A DNA stretch of 64,000 nucleotides from Pseudomonas sp. FP198 (GTDB taxonomy: Bacteria; Pseudomonadota; Gammaproteobacteria; Pseudomonadales; Pseudomonadaceae): positions 3,799,501-3,863,500 of the forward strand of contig NZ_CP117452.1 of the NCBI RefSeq assembly GCF_030687895.1. Reading direction: 5' to 3'. This document shows positions 17,084 through 25,035 of the stretch, one piece after another; the first letter of the stretch is position 1; each line of letters starts with the position of its first letter. Position numbers and translations under genes: made by a program. Under the pieces are notes generated by a model. The model searched no databases and was not told the DNA's origin. It saw nothing but the letters and a program-made list of their open reading frames with translations.

Positions 17084-18583
17084 ATGAACATCCTCTACGA
17101 CGAGCAGCTCGACGGCCCGCTGCCGAACGTGAACAAGCAGGCCTTGCTCGACGCCATGCAGGCACGTATTCCGGACCTGGATATCCTGCACCGCGATGAA
17201 GACCTCAGGCCCTACGAATGCGATGGGCTGTCTGCCTACCGGACCACGCCGCTGCTGGTCGTGCTGCCGCGGCGGGTCGAGCAGGTGCAGGCCTTGCTCA
17301 AGCTGTGCCATGAACAGCATGTGCCGGTGGTGGCCAGGGGCGCCGGGACCGGCCTGTCCGGTGGCGCCCTGCCCTTGCAAAACGGCGTGTTGCTGGTGAT
17401 GGCGCGCTTCAACCAGATCCTGCACGTCGACCCCGACGCCCGCACCGCGCGCCTGCAGCCAGGGGTGCGCAACCTGGCGATTTCCCAGGCGGCGGCGCCG
17501 TACGGGCTGTACTACGCGCCGGACCCTTCCTCGCAGATCGCCTGCTCCATCGGCGGCAACGTCGCGGAGAACGCCGGTGGCGTGCATTGCCTGAAATACG
17601 GCCTGACGGTGCACAACCTGCTGAAGCTGGAAATCCTCACCATCGAAGGCGAACGCCTGGTGCTGGGCAGTGAGGCCCTGGACTCGCCAGGCCTGGACCT
17701 GCTGGCGTTGTTCACCGGCTCCGAAGGCCTGTTGGGGATCATCACCGAAGTCACCGTCAAGCTGTTGCCTCGCCCCCAGGTCGCCAAGGTCTTGCTGGCC
17801 AGCTTTGATTCGGTGGACAAGGCCGGACGGGCGGTGGCCGAGATCATCGCGGCCGGGATCATTCCCGGCGGCCTGGAAATGATGGACAACCTGGCGATCC
17901 GCGCCGCCGAGGATTTCATCCACGCCGGCTACCCGGTCGACGCCGAAGCGATCCTGCTGTGCGAGCTCGATGGCGTCGAGGCCGATGTCCACGATGACTG
18001 CGAACGGGTCCGCCAGGTGCTGCAACGGGCCGGTGCCACCGAGGTGCGCCTGGCCCGGGACGAGGCCGAACGCCTGCGGTTCTGGGCCGGACGCAAGAAT
18101 GCGTTTCCGGCGGTAGGCCGCCTGGCGCCGGACTATTACTGCATGGACGGGACCATCCCCCGGCGGGCATTGCCCGAGGTCTTGCAGCGCATCGCCAGCC
18201 TGGGCCGCGAACATGGCCTGCGGGTGGCCAACGTATTCCATGCCGGCGACGGCAACATGCACCCGCTGATCCTGTTCGACGCCAACCAGCCGGGCGAGCT
18301 GGAGCGCGCCGAAACCCTGGGTGGGAAGATTCTCGAACTGTGCGTCCAGGTGGGCGGTAGCATCACCGGTGAACACGGCGTCGGCCGGGAGAAAATCAAC
18401 CAGATGTGCACGCAGTTCAACAGCGACGAACTGCTGCTGTTCCACGCGGTGAAAGCCGCGTTCGATCCGCTTGGCCTGCTCAACCCCGGCAAGAACATAC
18501 CAACCCTGAACCGCTGCGCTGAGTTCGGCGCGATGCATATCCATGGCGGGCAATTGCCGTTTCCTGAACTGGAGCGATTCTGA
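17084..18583 (+). CDS. glcD: Glycolate oxidase, FAD-binding subunit GlcD
   Basis: Catalytic flavoprotein subunit oxidising glycolate (and often D-lactate) to glyoxylate, with GlcE and GlcF. The product is 499 aa, the same length I recall for E. coli GlcD. The FAD-binding type 4 domain (residues about 55-235) includes the pyrophosphate loop ARGAGTGLSGGALPL and IGGNVAENAGGVHCLKYG. The C-terminal oxidase domain carries NVFHAGDGNMHPLILFD and ITGEHGVGREK, typical of this family. The stop overlaps the glcE start by 1 nt. The usual adjacent regulator glcC and the glcG gene are absent here. Confidence 0.95.
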   Translation: MNILYDEQLDGPLPNVNKQALLDAMQARIPDLDILHRDEDLRPYECDGLSAYRTTPLLVVLPRRVEQVQALLKLCHEQHVPVVARGAGTGLSGGALPLQNGVLLVMARFNQILHVDPDARTARLQPGVRNLAISQAAAPYGLYYAPDPSSQIACSIGGNVAENAGGVHCLKYGLTVHNLLKLEILTIEGERLVLGSEALDSPGLDLLALFTGSEGLLGIITEVTVKLLPRPQVAKVLLASFDSVDKAGRAVAEIIAAGIIPGGLEMMDNLAIRAAEDFIHAGYPVDAEAILLCELDGVEADVHDDCERVRQVLQRAGATEVRLARDEAERLRFWAGRKNAFPAVGRLAPDYYCMDGTIPRRALPEVLQRIASLGREHGLRVANVFHAGDGNMHPLILFDANQPGELERAETLGGKILELCVQVGGSITGEHGVGREKINQMCTQFNSDELLLFHAVKAAFDPLGLLNPGKNIPTLNRCAEFGAMHIHGGQLPFPELERF

Positions 18584-19641
18584 TGACCGCGCAAGTCGAC
18601 CGCGACGCCAGCGAGCTGCTGCTGGAGCAGGTCAACCGCGCCCGGGCGAGCGATACGCCGCTGCGCATCCAGGGCTCCAACAGCAAGGCGTTCCTGGGAC
18701 GCCAGGTGGCCGGCGAGGTGCTGGACACCCGTGCGCATCGCGGCATCGTTGACTACGACCCCACGGAGCTGGTCATCACCGCCCGCGCCGGCACCCCGCT
18801 GCGGGAACTGTTGGCCGCGCTGGACGCCGCCGGGCAGCGGCTGCCCTGCGAGCCGCCGGCGTTCGGCGCGGACGCCACGGTGGGCGGCATGGTCGCCGCC
18901 GGATTGTCGGGGCCGCGCCGTCCGTGGGCCGGCTCGGTGCGCGACTTTGTGCTCGGCACGCGGATGATCAGCGGCCACGGCAACCTGTTGCGCTTCGGCG
19001 GCGAGGTGATGAAAAACGTTGCCGGCTACGACCTGTCGCGCCTGCTGGCCGGCAGTTTCGGCTGTCTGGGGGTGATCACCGAAGTGTCCTTGAAAGTGCT
19101 GCCCAAGCCCCGCCACGGCTTGAGCATCCGCCTGGAAATGGACAGCCGCGAAGCCCTGGAAAAACTCGCCGAATGGGGCCGACAACCCTTGCCCATCAGC
19201 GCCGCCAGCCACGACGGCGATTGTCTGCGCCTGCGCCTGGAAGGCGGCGAGGGTTCGGTCAGCGCGGCCCATCAGCGCCTGGGCGGCGAAGCCATCGACG
19301 ATCAATACTGGACCGAGCTGAACGAACATCGCCTGCCGTTCTTCGCTGAAGACCTGCCCCTGTGGCGCCTGTCGCTGCCCAACGCTACCAGCCCGCTCGA
19401 CTTGCCCGGTGCGCAACTGATCGATTGGGCGGGCGCGCAGCGCTGGCTGAAAACCGACGCCAATACGGTCCAGGCCCTGGCGCGGGAATGGGGCGGCCAT
19501 GCCGTCTGCTATCGTCCTGGCGCTACCTCAACGCCGTTCCAACCGTTGGCCCCGGCGCTGCTGCGCTACCACCGTCAACTCAAGGCGAAGCTTGATCCCC
19601 AGGGACTGTTCAATCCTGGCCGAATGTACGCGGAGTTCTAG
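18583..19641 (+). CDS. glcE: Glycolate oxidase subunit GlcE
   Basis: A 352-aa FAD-binding type 4 protein, the second flavin-type subunit of glycolate oxidase. The PP-loop region reads LRIQGSNSKAFLGRQ, followed by GADATVGGMVAAGLSGPRR and MKNVAGYDLSRLLAGSFGCL, as usual for GlcE. It starts within the glcD stop (TGATG) and ends with TAG immediately before the glcF ATG, so the three genes are translated as one unit. It is shorter than GlcD because it lacks the complete C-terminal oxidase domain. Confidence 0.95.
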   Translation: MTAQVDRDASELLLEQVNRARASDTPLRIQGSNSKAFLGRQVAGEVLDTRAHRGIVDYDPTELVITARAGTPLRELLAALDAAGQRLPCEPPAFGADATVGGMVAAGLSGPRRPWAGSVRDFVLGTRMISGHGNLLRFGGEVMKNVAGYDLSRLLAGSFGCLGVITEVSLKVLPKPRHGLSIRLEMDSREALEKLAEWGRQPLPISAASHDGDCLRLRLEGGEGSVSAAHQRLGGEAIDDQYWTELNEHRLPFFAEDLPLWRLSLPNATSPLDLPGAQLIDWAGAQRWLKTDANTVQALAREWGGHAVCYRPGATSTPFQPLAPALLRYHRQLKAKLDPQGLFNPGRMYAEF

Positions 19642-20862
19642 ATGCAGACCCGGTTCAGTGAAAAAAGCCAACGCCTGCCTCGCGCCGAAGAGGCCGAACG
19701 GATCCTGCGCAGTTGTGTGCACTGCGGCTTCTGCAACGCCACCTGCCCCACTTACCAACTGCTCGGCGATGAACTGGACGGCCCGCGCGGACGCATCTAC
19801 CTTATCAAACAGGTGCTCGAAGGCCAGCCGCCAACCGCCAGCACCCAACTGCACCTGGATCGCTGCCTGTCGTGCCGCAACTGCGAAACCACCTGCCCGT
19901 CCGGCGTCGACTATCACAACCTGCTGGACATCGGCCGGGCCGTGGTCGACGCGGCCGTGCCCCGCCCCGCCGGCCAACGCGCCCTGCGTCTCGGCTTGCG
20001 GGGCCTGGCCACGAGTCCCGAACGATTCAAGAATCTGCTGCGTCTGGGAACGCTATTCCGCCCGCTGCTGCCGGCGAACCTGGAGGCCAAGTTTCCACGG
20101 TCGGCGGCGTCCCCCGGCACGCGCCCGGCCGTGCGGCATTCGCGCCGCGTGCTGATGCTTGAAGGCTGCGTGCAGCCGGGCCTGTCGCCCAACACCAATG
20201 CGGCCGCCGCCCGGGTGCTGGACCGGCTCGGCATCAGCGTCGTTGCCAGCCCTGAAGCCGGCTGTTGCGGCGCGCTGGATTATCATCTCGACGCTCAACC
20301 CACCGGGCTGGACCGCGCCCGGCGCAACATTGACGCCTGGTGGCCGCACCTGCAGGACGGCGCCGAGGCGATCGTCCAGACCGCCAGCGGCTGCGGCGCG
20401 TTTATCAAGGACTACGGGCATCTGTTGGAACACGATCCCGCCTATGCCGCCAAGGCGAAACACGTAAGCGAACGTGCGCTGGACCTGGTGGAGGTACTCG
20501 GCAACGAACCGCTGGAAAAAATCTGCGCCGCCAGGGATCAACGCATCGCCGTCCATTGCCCCTGCACCTTGCAACACGCGCAAAAACTCGGCGGCACCGT
20601 CGAAGCCCTGCTCACACGGCTGGGCTTCAACCTCACCGAGGTGCCCGACGGCCACCTGTGCTGCGGCTCGGCCGGGACCTATTCGCTGACCCAGCCGGCG
20701 CTGGCGCGACAATTGCGGGACAACCGTCTCAACGCGCTGGAAAGCGGCCGGCCGGAGTTGATCGTCACCGCCAATGTCGGCTGCCAGAGCCACCTTGACG
20801 GTGCTGGTCGCACGCCCGTGCGGCACTGGATCGAGCTGGTGGATCAGTCCCTGGCAGAATGA
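19642..20862 (+). CDS. glcF: Glycolate oxidase iron-sulfur subunit GlcF
   Basis: A 406-aa electron-transfer subunit that passes electrons from the flavin subunits to the membrane quinone pool. Two ferredoxin-type [4Fe-4S] motifs are present near the N-terminus: CVHCGFCNATCP and CLSCRNCETTCP. Two CCG/cysteine-rich domains follow (EAGCCGALDYH and CPCTLQHAQK with LCCGSAGTYS), as in GlcF and heterodisulfide-reductase-like proteins. It begins directly after the glcE stop. A downstream gene for a 2-oxoadipate enzyme follows after 88 bp. Confidence 0.95.
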   Translation: MQTRFSEKSQRLPRAEEAERILRSCVHCGFCNATCPTYQLLGDELDGPRGRIYLIKQVLEGQPPTASTQLHLDRCLSCRNCETTCPSGVDYHNLLDIGRAVVDAAVPRPAGQRALRLGLRGLATSPERFKNLLRLGTLFRPLLPANLEAKFPRSAASPGTRPAVRHSRRVLMLEGCVQPGLSPNTNAAAARVLDRLGISVVASPEAGCCGALDYHLDAQPTGLDRARRNIDAWWPHLQDGAEAIVQTASGCGAFIKDYGHLLEHDPAYAAKAKHVSERALDLVEVLGNEPLEKICAARDQRIAVHCPCTLQHAQKLGGTVEALLTRLGFNLTEVPDGHLCCGSAGTYSLTQPALARQLRDNRLNALESGRPELIVTANVGCQSHLDGAGRTPVRHWIELVDQSLAE

Positions 20863-20950
20863 AGTCGTGAAGATTCTTCGTTTGCCGACACTGGCGAAGG
20901 CTGCGATCTTTTGTCCATCTTTCCCACAGCCCTCGCCAGGAATTCCCACG

Positions 20951-22327
20951 ATGAGCTTCGTCAGCCCCGACCTGATCCGCCAACGCTTCTCCAGGGCGAT
21001 GTCCGACATGTACCGCGACGAAGTCCCGCTGTACGGCGCGTTGATGAACCTGGTGGAGCAAACCAACGCCCGCGTGTTGGGCAACGATCCACAACTGGCC
21101 GAACACCTGCGCAACACCGGCGAACTGCAGCGCCTGGATCTGGAACGGCATGGCGCGATCCGCGTCGGCACCGCCGCCGAGCTGGCGATGCTGGGTCGGC
21201 TGTTCGCGGTCATGGGCATGCAGCCGGTGGGCTATTACGACCTCACGCCGGCCGGGGTGCCGGTGCATTCCACGGCGTTTCGCGCCGTGCATGAAACCGC
21301 ACTGCAAGTCAGCCCCTTTCGCGTGTTCACGTCGCTGTTGCGCCTGGAACTGATTGAAAACACCGAGCTTCGGGCCTTTGCCGAATCGGTGCTGGGCAAA
21401 CGGCAGATCTTTACCCCCGGCGCCCTTGAACTCATCGAGCTGGCCGAACGCCAGGGCGGCCTGACCGAGCCCCAGGCCGAGGAATTCGTGTTGCAAGCGC
21501 TGGAAACCTTTCGCTGGCACCACAGCGCCACCGTCACCGCCGAACAATACCGCCAACTGAGCGCCCAGCACCGGCTGATCGCCGACGTGGTGGCGTTCAA
21601 GGGTCCGCATATCAATCACCTGACGCCGCGCACCCTGGACATCGACATTGTCCAGGCCCAGATGCCGGTGCACGGCATCACGCCCAAGGCCGTAATCGAA
21701 GGCCCGCCACGTCGCCAATGCCCGATCCTGCTGCGCCAGACCAGTTTCAAGGCGCTCGATGAACCCGTCGCGTTCACCGACCAACCACAATCCCAAGGCA
21801 GCCACAGCGCCCGGTTTGGCGAAATCGAGCAACGCGGCGCGGCCCTCACGCCCAAGGGCCGGGCGCTCTACGACCAACTGCTGAATGCGGCGCGGGACGC
21901 CCTGGGCGCATTTCCCAACGAGGCCAATGCCGAACGCTACAACACGCTGATGGCTGAACACTTCGCCGACTTCCCTGACACCCTCGACGAACTGCGCCGA
22001 CAAGCGCTGGCGTACTTTCGTTATTTCGTGACGCCAGCGGGGCTGGCCGCCAAGGGCGCGATTGAACGGTCGAGCTCGCTGGAACACTTGCTTGAGCAGC
22101 AATACCTGCGCGCCGAACCCTTGGTGTACGAAGACTTTCTTCCGGTCAGCGCCGCCGGCATCTTCCAGTCGAACCTGGGCGATGCCGCGCAGAATCACTA
22201 CGCCGGACAGTCCAATCGGCATGCCTTCGAAACGGCGCTGGGGCGGCCGACCATCGATGAACTGGGGCTGTATGCCGAGACGCAGCAGCGCTCCGTCGAT
22301 GAATGTCTGCACACGCTGGGGCTCTGA
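20951..22327 (+). CDS. hglS: 2-oxoadipate dioxygenase/decarboxylase (HglS/YdcJ, DUF1338)
   Basis: A 458-aa Fe(II)-dependent vicinal-oxygen-chelate-fold enzyme. Characterised members convert 2-oxoadipate to D-2-hydroxyglutarate plus CO2 in lysine catabolism. His67 and Arg71 (in LERHGAIRVG) sit, with an offset of three, where I recall His70/Arg74 of P. putida HglS; GPHINHLTPRTLDID supplies another expected metal-site His. ATG 20951 is chosen over the longer open frame (from 20774) because it has AGGAA upstream and gives the family N-terminus. It is 88 bp downstream of glcF on the same strand, so partial co-transcription is possible. The activity is family-based. Confidence 0.88.
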   Translation: MSFVSPDLIRQRFSRAMSDMYRDEVPLYGALMNLVEQTNARVLGNDPQLAEHLRNTGELQRLDLERHGAIRVGTAAELAMLGRLFAVMGMQPVGYYDLTPAGVPVHSTAFRAVHETALQVSPFRVFTSLLRLELIENTELRAFAESVLGKRQIFTPGALELIELAERQGGLTEPQAEEFVLQALETFRWHHSATVTAEQYRQLSAQHRLIADVVAFKGPHINHLTPRTLDIDIVQAQMPVHGITPKAVIEGPPRRQCPILLRQTSFKALDEPVAFTDQPQSQGSHSARFGEIEQRGAALTPKGRALYDQLLNAARDALGAFPNEANAERYNTLMAEHFADFPDTLDELRRQALAYFRYFVTPAGLAAKGAIERSSSLEHLLEQQYLRAEPLVYEDFLPVSAAGIFQSNLGDAAQNHYAGQSNRHAFETALGRPTIDELGLYAETQQRSVDECLHTLGL

Positions 22328-22541
22328 AAACCAGCGCAGGAAGCAGAAGCAGCAAGTTGCGCAAGTCCGACAGCAGCATCCGCTCGACTTACGCGCCTTG
22401 CTCCCGGCAACACGGTGCCTGGTGCGTGGGCAGATCAATGCGACGCAGCGTGCAGCCGTTTGCGTGATTTGCCGGGCGCGTGACCCGACGTTCGCCCCGA
22501 AAACAAGCTAATGCCTTGATCTGGCTGTATTTTCTTGTCGA
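22328..22541. other. Intergenic region before the hcp promoter
   Basis: No credible gene. Open frames here are short and have atypical residue composition. Sequence becomes more AT-rich near 22500-22560 where the hcp promoter lies. No clear terminator for the preceding gene is visible. Confidence 0.5.
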
Positions 22542-22557
22542 TGGCACGGCTCTTGAT
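22542..22557 (+). promoter_or_regulatory. Sigma-54 (-24/-12) promoter of hcp
   Basis: TGGCACG, four bases, then TTGAT: this matches the RpoN consensus TGGCACG-N4-TTGCW with one deviation (GA instead of GC in the -12 box). Predicted transcription starts about 60 nt before the hcp start codon. An upstream activator site could not be identified. Confidence 0.7.
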
Positions 22558-22627
22558 AACGCTCAGACCGCCTCAGGACGATTCGCGTCCCGGGGCTTCT
22601 CAGTTTATCCAGGAAGGAGAGCATCCA

Positions 22628-23146
22628 TTGGCTACCCCCGCTTACATGTCCGTCACCAGTGAAAAACAAGGCCTGATCACTGCCGGTGCGTTCACCGCCG
22701 ACTCGGTTGGCAATACCTATCAGGAAGGTCATGAAGACCAGGTCATGGTGCAGGGCTTCGAGCATCAGGTGAACATCCCCCGCGACCCTCAATCGGGCCA
22801 GCCAACCGGCCAGCGCGTGCACAAGCCGCTGGTCATCACCAAAGTCTTCGACAAGGCTTCGCCCCTGCTGCTGGCAGCCCTGACCAGCGGCGAACGCCTG
22901 ACGAAGGTGGAAATCCAGTGGTACCGCACATCGGCCGCAGGCACCCAGGAGCACTACTACACCACCACCCTGGAGGACGCGATCATTGTCGACATGAAAG
23001 ACTACATGCTCAACTGCCAGGACCCGGGTAACAGCCACTTCACCCATCTGGAGGATGTTCATTTCAGCTATCGGAAGATCACCTGGACTCACGAAGTCAG
23101 CGGCACTTCGGGCTCGGATGACTGGCGCACCCCGACAGCGGGCTGA
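22628..23146 (+). CDS. hcp: Type VI secretion tube protein Hcp (orphan)
   Basis: A 172-aa Hcp protein whose hexameric rings stack into the T6SS inner tube and carry small effectors. It starts with TTG at 22628, 8 bp after AAGGAGA, giving the well-conserved N-terminus MATPAYMSVTSEKQGLITAG. The beta-barrel core motifs HEDQVMVQGFEHQV and THLEDVHFSYRKITWTHEV are intact. No other T6SS gene (vgrG, tssB/C, clpV) is nearby, so it is an orphan hcp that must serve a machine encoded elsewhere. A sigma-54-type promoter precedes it, consistent with RpoN control of T6SS hcp genes reported in several proteobacteria. Confidence 0.95.
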   Translation: MATPAYMSVTSEKQGLITAGAFTADSVGNTYQEGHEDQVMVQGFEHQVNIPRDPQSGQPTGQRVHKPLVITKVFDKASPLLLAALTSGERLTKVEIQWYRTSAAGTQEHYYTTTLEDAIIVDMKDYMLNCQDPGNSHFTHLEDVHFSYRKITWTHEVSGTSGSDDWRTPTAG

Positions 23147-23157
23147 GTCATGCAGGT

Positions 23158-23220
23158 GTTCGCCCAGTGTGACGGCCTCGGCATTCCATGCACTGGTAAA
23201 GAGCCTGGCACTGGGCGAAC
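23158..23220. repeat. 12-bp perfect inverted repeat just after hcp
   Basis: GTTCGCCCAGTG (23158-23169) and its exact reverse complement (23209-23220) enclose a 39-nt loop, starting 11 bp after the hcp stop. There is no T-run on either side, so it is not a canonical terminator. It could be an mRNA 3'-end stabiliser or a mobile-repeat remnant. Confidence 0.6.
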
Positions 23221-23321
23221 GAAAACAATGATAGTGGAGCTTGCCGGGGCTGTCCGTGAGGCCCGCTTAAATAATTATTCACGTAGCGTAGCGAGGGACC
23301 TTGTTTCTCGCCACCAAGGAC

Positions 23322-23492
23322 TCAATCGCGCCGTGCCGTTTTTTGCGCATCGGTTTCCTGCGCCTCGGCATTGCCTTGCTGTTCTCGCTTGGCCGGGTCG
23401 TTCGGCCGTAGCGCGTCGTTGTCTCGCTCCACTTCGCCGGGCAGAGCCGGCTCGTCGGGGTTGTGTTGCGTCTGATCGGGACCGGTCTTCAT
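23322..23492 (-). CDS. Small highly charged hypothetical protein (56 aa)
   Basis: The frame reads MKTGPDQTQHNPDE and continues for 56 residues with no hydrophobic stretch, ending AQKTARRD. A strong ribosome-binding site (AAGGAG, 5-8 bp before the ATG) supports it. Composition is dominated by Asp, Glu, Gln, Pro, Arg and Ala, so the product is probably intrinsically disordered. Small hydrophilic stress-type proteins of this kind are common in Pseudomonas. Function is unknown. Confidence 0.65.
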   Translation of the reverse strand: MKTGPDQTQHNPDEPALPGEVERDNDALRPNDPAKREQQGNAEAQETDAQKTARRD

Positions 23493-23576
23493 GGTGGACT
23501 CCTTGGGTGGTGGTGCCAGTGGCTGGCGTTTGGTTGGATGGCGGCGAGGGCTGTCATCCAGGACCGGGTGGTCTTC

Positions 23577-23640
23577 TTCGCGAGCAGGCTCGCTCCCACA
23601 CTGAAACGCGTTCTCCTGTGGGAGCGAGCCTGCTCGCGAA
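23577..23640. repeat. REP pair in tail-out orientation
   Basis: Two REP cores with opposite order to the usual pairs (cgcgagcaggctcgctccca first, then its complement), separated by only about 16 bp. It lies between two small minus-strand genes. Confidence 0.85.
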
Positions 23641-23656
23641 GGCAGCCCACGAAGAA

Positions 23657-23899
23657 TCAGGCGTCAGGATCGGCCACTTCCTCCGCCACATTCGCATCCG
23701 GCGAGCGCTGGTGCAGTTCCTCGGCCTTGGTCTTCAGCGCCTGCCAGCGGTCCAGGTCAATGGCTCCCTGGCCAAACAGGTCGTCGGCCAGCCGCATCAG
23801 CTCGGTGAAATGAGCGTCGGGCGACTGCTGGAAGTAGGCTTTGTCGTCGAACAGCCGCTGCCAGTCGGCCAGCGACGGAGGTTTGAGGTCATCGCTCAT
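23657..23899 (-). CDS. Small conserved-looking hypothetical protein (80 aa)
   Basis: MSDDLKPPSLADWQRLFDDK begins a helical, acidic 80-aa protein with no membrane segment. ATG 23899 is preceded by GGGAG; a longer in-frame start upstream lacks support. It lies between the AttH-like gene and the 56-aa gene on the same strand. Sequence such as DAHFTELMRLADDLFGQGAIDLDRW suggests a compact helical bundle. I do not recognise the family. Confidence 0.7.
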   Translation of the reverse strand: MSDDLKPPSLADWQRLFDDKAYFQQSPDAHFTELMRLADDLFGQGAIDLDRWQALKTKAEELHQRSPDANVAEEVADPDA

Positions 23900-23964
23900 G
23901 AGGGGCTCCCGCGAGGCATTCATAAAGTATGAGAGGCGACGAATGTCGGGAGTTCCGGTGATTG

Positions 23965-25035
23965 TCAGTAGCCGGTCATTTCCAGGTAGCCGATGCCGCC
24001 ACGATTGCCGCTCAGTTGCACCGGCCCTTCCCAATAGGGAATACGCAGGTTCATCCAGGCAGCGGGGTTCAGCGCCTGAGTGGTGATCTCGAGCTGCCTG
24101 GTGGGAATCCTGATCGACCAGCGCACCGGCATCGAGCGTCCCGCAACCTCGGCGGTGTCCAGCGGTTCGAGGCTGATTTCGCTGGCGCTCAGAGTCGTTG
24201 CCTGGCCCTGGGCATCGATCCAGGTGCCGGTGAGGTACGGCGCGCCCTTCTTGTGCCGCATGCGGTAGAGCATGACGTGTTCGCCATTATCCAGATGCAG
24301 GGAAAACCAGTCCCATCCGGTCTGGTTCTCGGTCAGCGGCTGGCTGCTCCATTCCCGGTCGAGCCAGGCCGGACCACTGACCTGATAACGCTGGCCATCG
24401 ATTTCCAGATGGCCGTTGGCCTGGAAGAAAGGCTGGCTGTAGTAATACGACGCCTGGCCCTGCTCGGATTTCTGGCTGAAACCCTGGTTGCCTTGCAGGA
24501 CCAGCGGGCGCGTCGAAGTGAGTTGCAGCTCATAGCCGAAACGTGCATCCCGCGCCTTGAGCTGCATCGCCGCCAAGGGATCGGTGCCCGCGCTTCGGGT
24601 GGTCAATTGCCAATCGTCGATCCAGGCATCGAACGGGGTCGTGCGCACTCCGGCCTGCCCCACTCCGCCCCGGGCATAACGTTCGGCGGCATGTTGGACG
24701 GTCGCGGAAGTGACCGCGGCATGACCGAGCCAGATGGTCTGGTTACGCCAGCCACTGGCCTGGGGGGCGGCATCCTGGCTGCTGCGGAACAACGTCCACT
24801 GCACGCCGAAATCCCGACCTTCGGCATCCTTGAGATTGGCGGTGACATACCACCACTCGATACGAAACCCGTCATGGGCACCATGATCGGCCGGAAAACT
24901 GAACACGCGCCCGGGCACCACGGGCGTAAATGCAACGGCCTGGTTGCCAAGGCCGGCAAAACCTTTTTCCGGCGCCGACGAGTCGTCGCAGCCGCCGAGC
25001 AAGGCCAGCAGCATCAGGCCGATTCTAATTTTCAT
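23965..25035 (-). CDS. AttH-like lipocalin-family lipoprotein
   Basis: A 356-aa lipoprotein of the AttH/CrtC-like double-lipocalin fold, the soluble partner of an AttEFG-type ABC exporter. The lipobox is L13-G14-G15-C16. Diagnostic stretches are SFPADHGAHDGFRIEWWYVT near the N-terminus, GWDWFSLHLDNGEHVMLYRM in the middle and IPYWEGPVQLSG at the end. Its start overlaps the permease stop by 11 nt, so the three genes form one operon. The ATG at 25035 gives a proper lipoprotein signal; the frame is open further upstream inside the permease gene. The exported or bound lipid is unknown. Confidence 0.88.
   Translation of the reverse strand: MKIRIGLMLLALLGGCDDSSAPEKGFAGLGNQAVAFTPVVPGRVFSFPADHGAHDGFRIEWWYVTANLKDAEGRDFGVQWTLFRSSQDAAPQASGWRNQTIWLGHAAVTSATVQHAAERYARGGVGQAGVRTTPFDAWIDDWQLTTRSAGTDPLAAMQLKARDARFGYELQLTSTRPLVLQGNQGFSQKSEQGQASYYYSQPFFQANGHLEIDGQRYQVSGPAWLDREWSSQPLTENQTGWDWFSLHLDNGEHVMLYRMRHKKGAPYLTGTWIDAQGQATTLSASEISLEPLDTAEVAGRSMPVRWSIRIPTRQLEITTQALNPAAWMNLRIPYWEGPVQLSGNRGGIGYLEMTGY

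Noticed and set aside
16943..18553. 536-codon minus-strand open frame over glcD
   Set aside because: Antisense shadow; starts and ends in unrelated positions and has shadow-type composition.
20765..22438. 557-codon minus-strand open frame over hglS
   Set aside because: Antisense shadow of a well-supported enzyme gene.
22628..23146. Possible T6SS gene cluster around hcp
   Set aside because: No vgrG, sheath, baseplate or ClpV gene is found on either side; the Rhs-core gene is 10 kb away and lacks a PAAR or VgrG partner, so linkage is not supported.
23158..23220. Rho-independent terminator after hcp
   Set aside because: The stem is good, but the loop is 39 nt long and no T-run follows on either strand.
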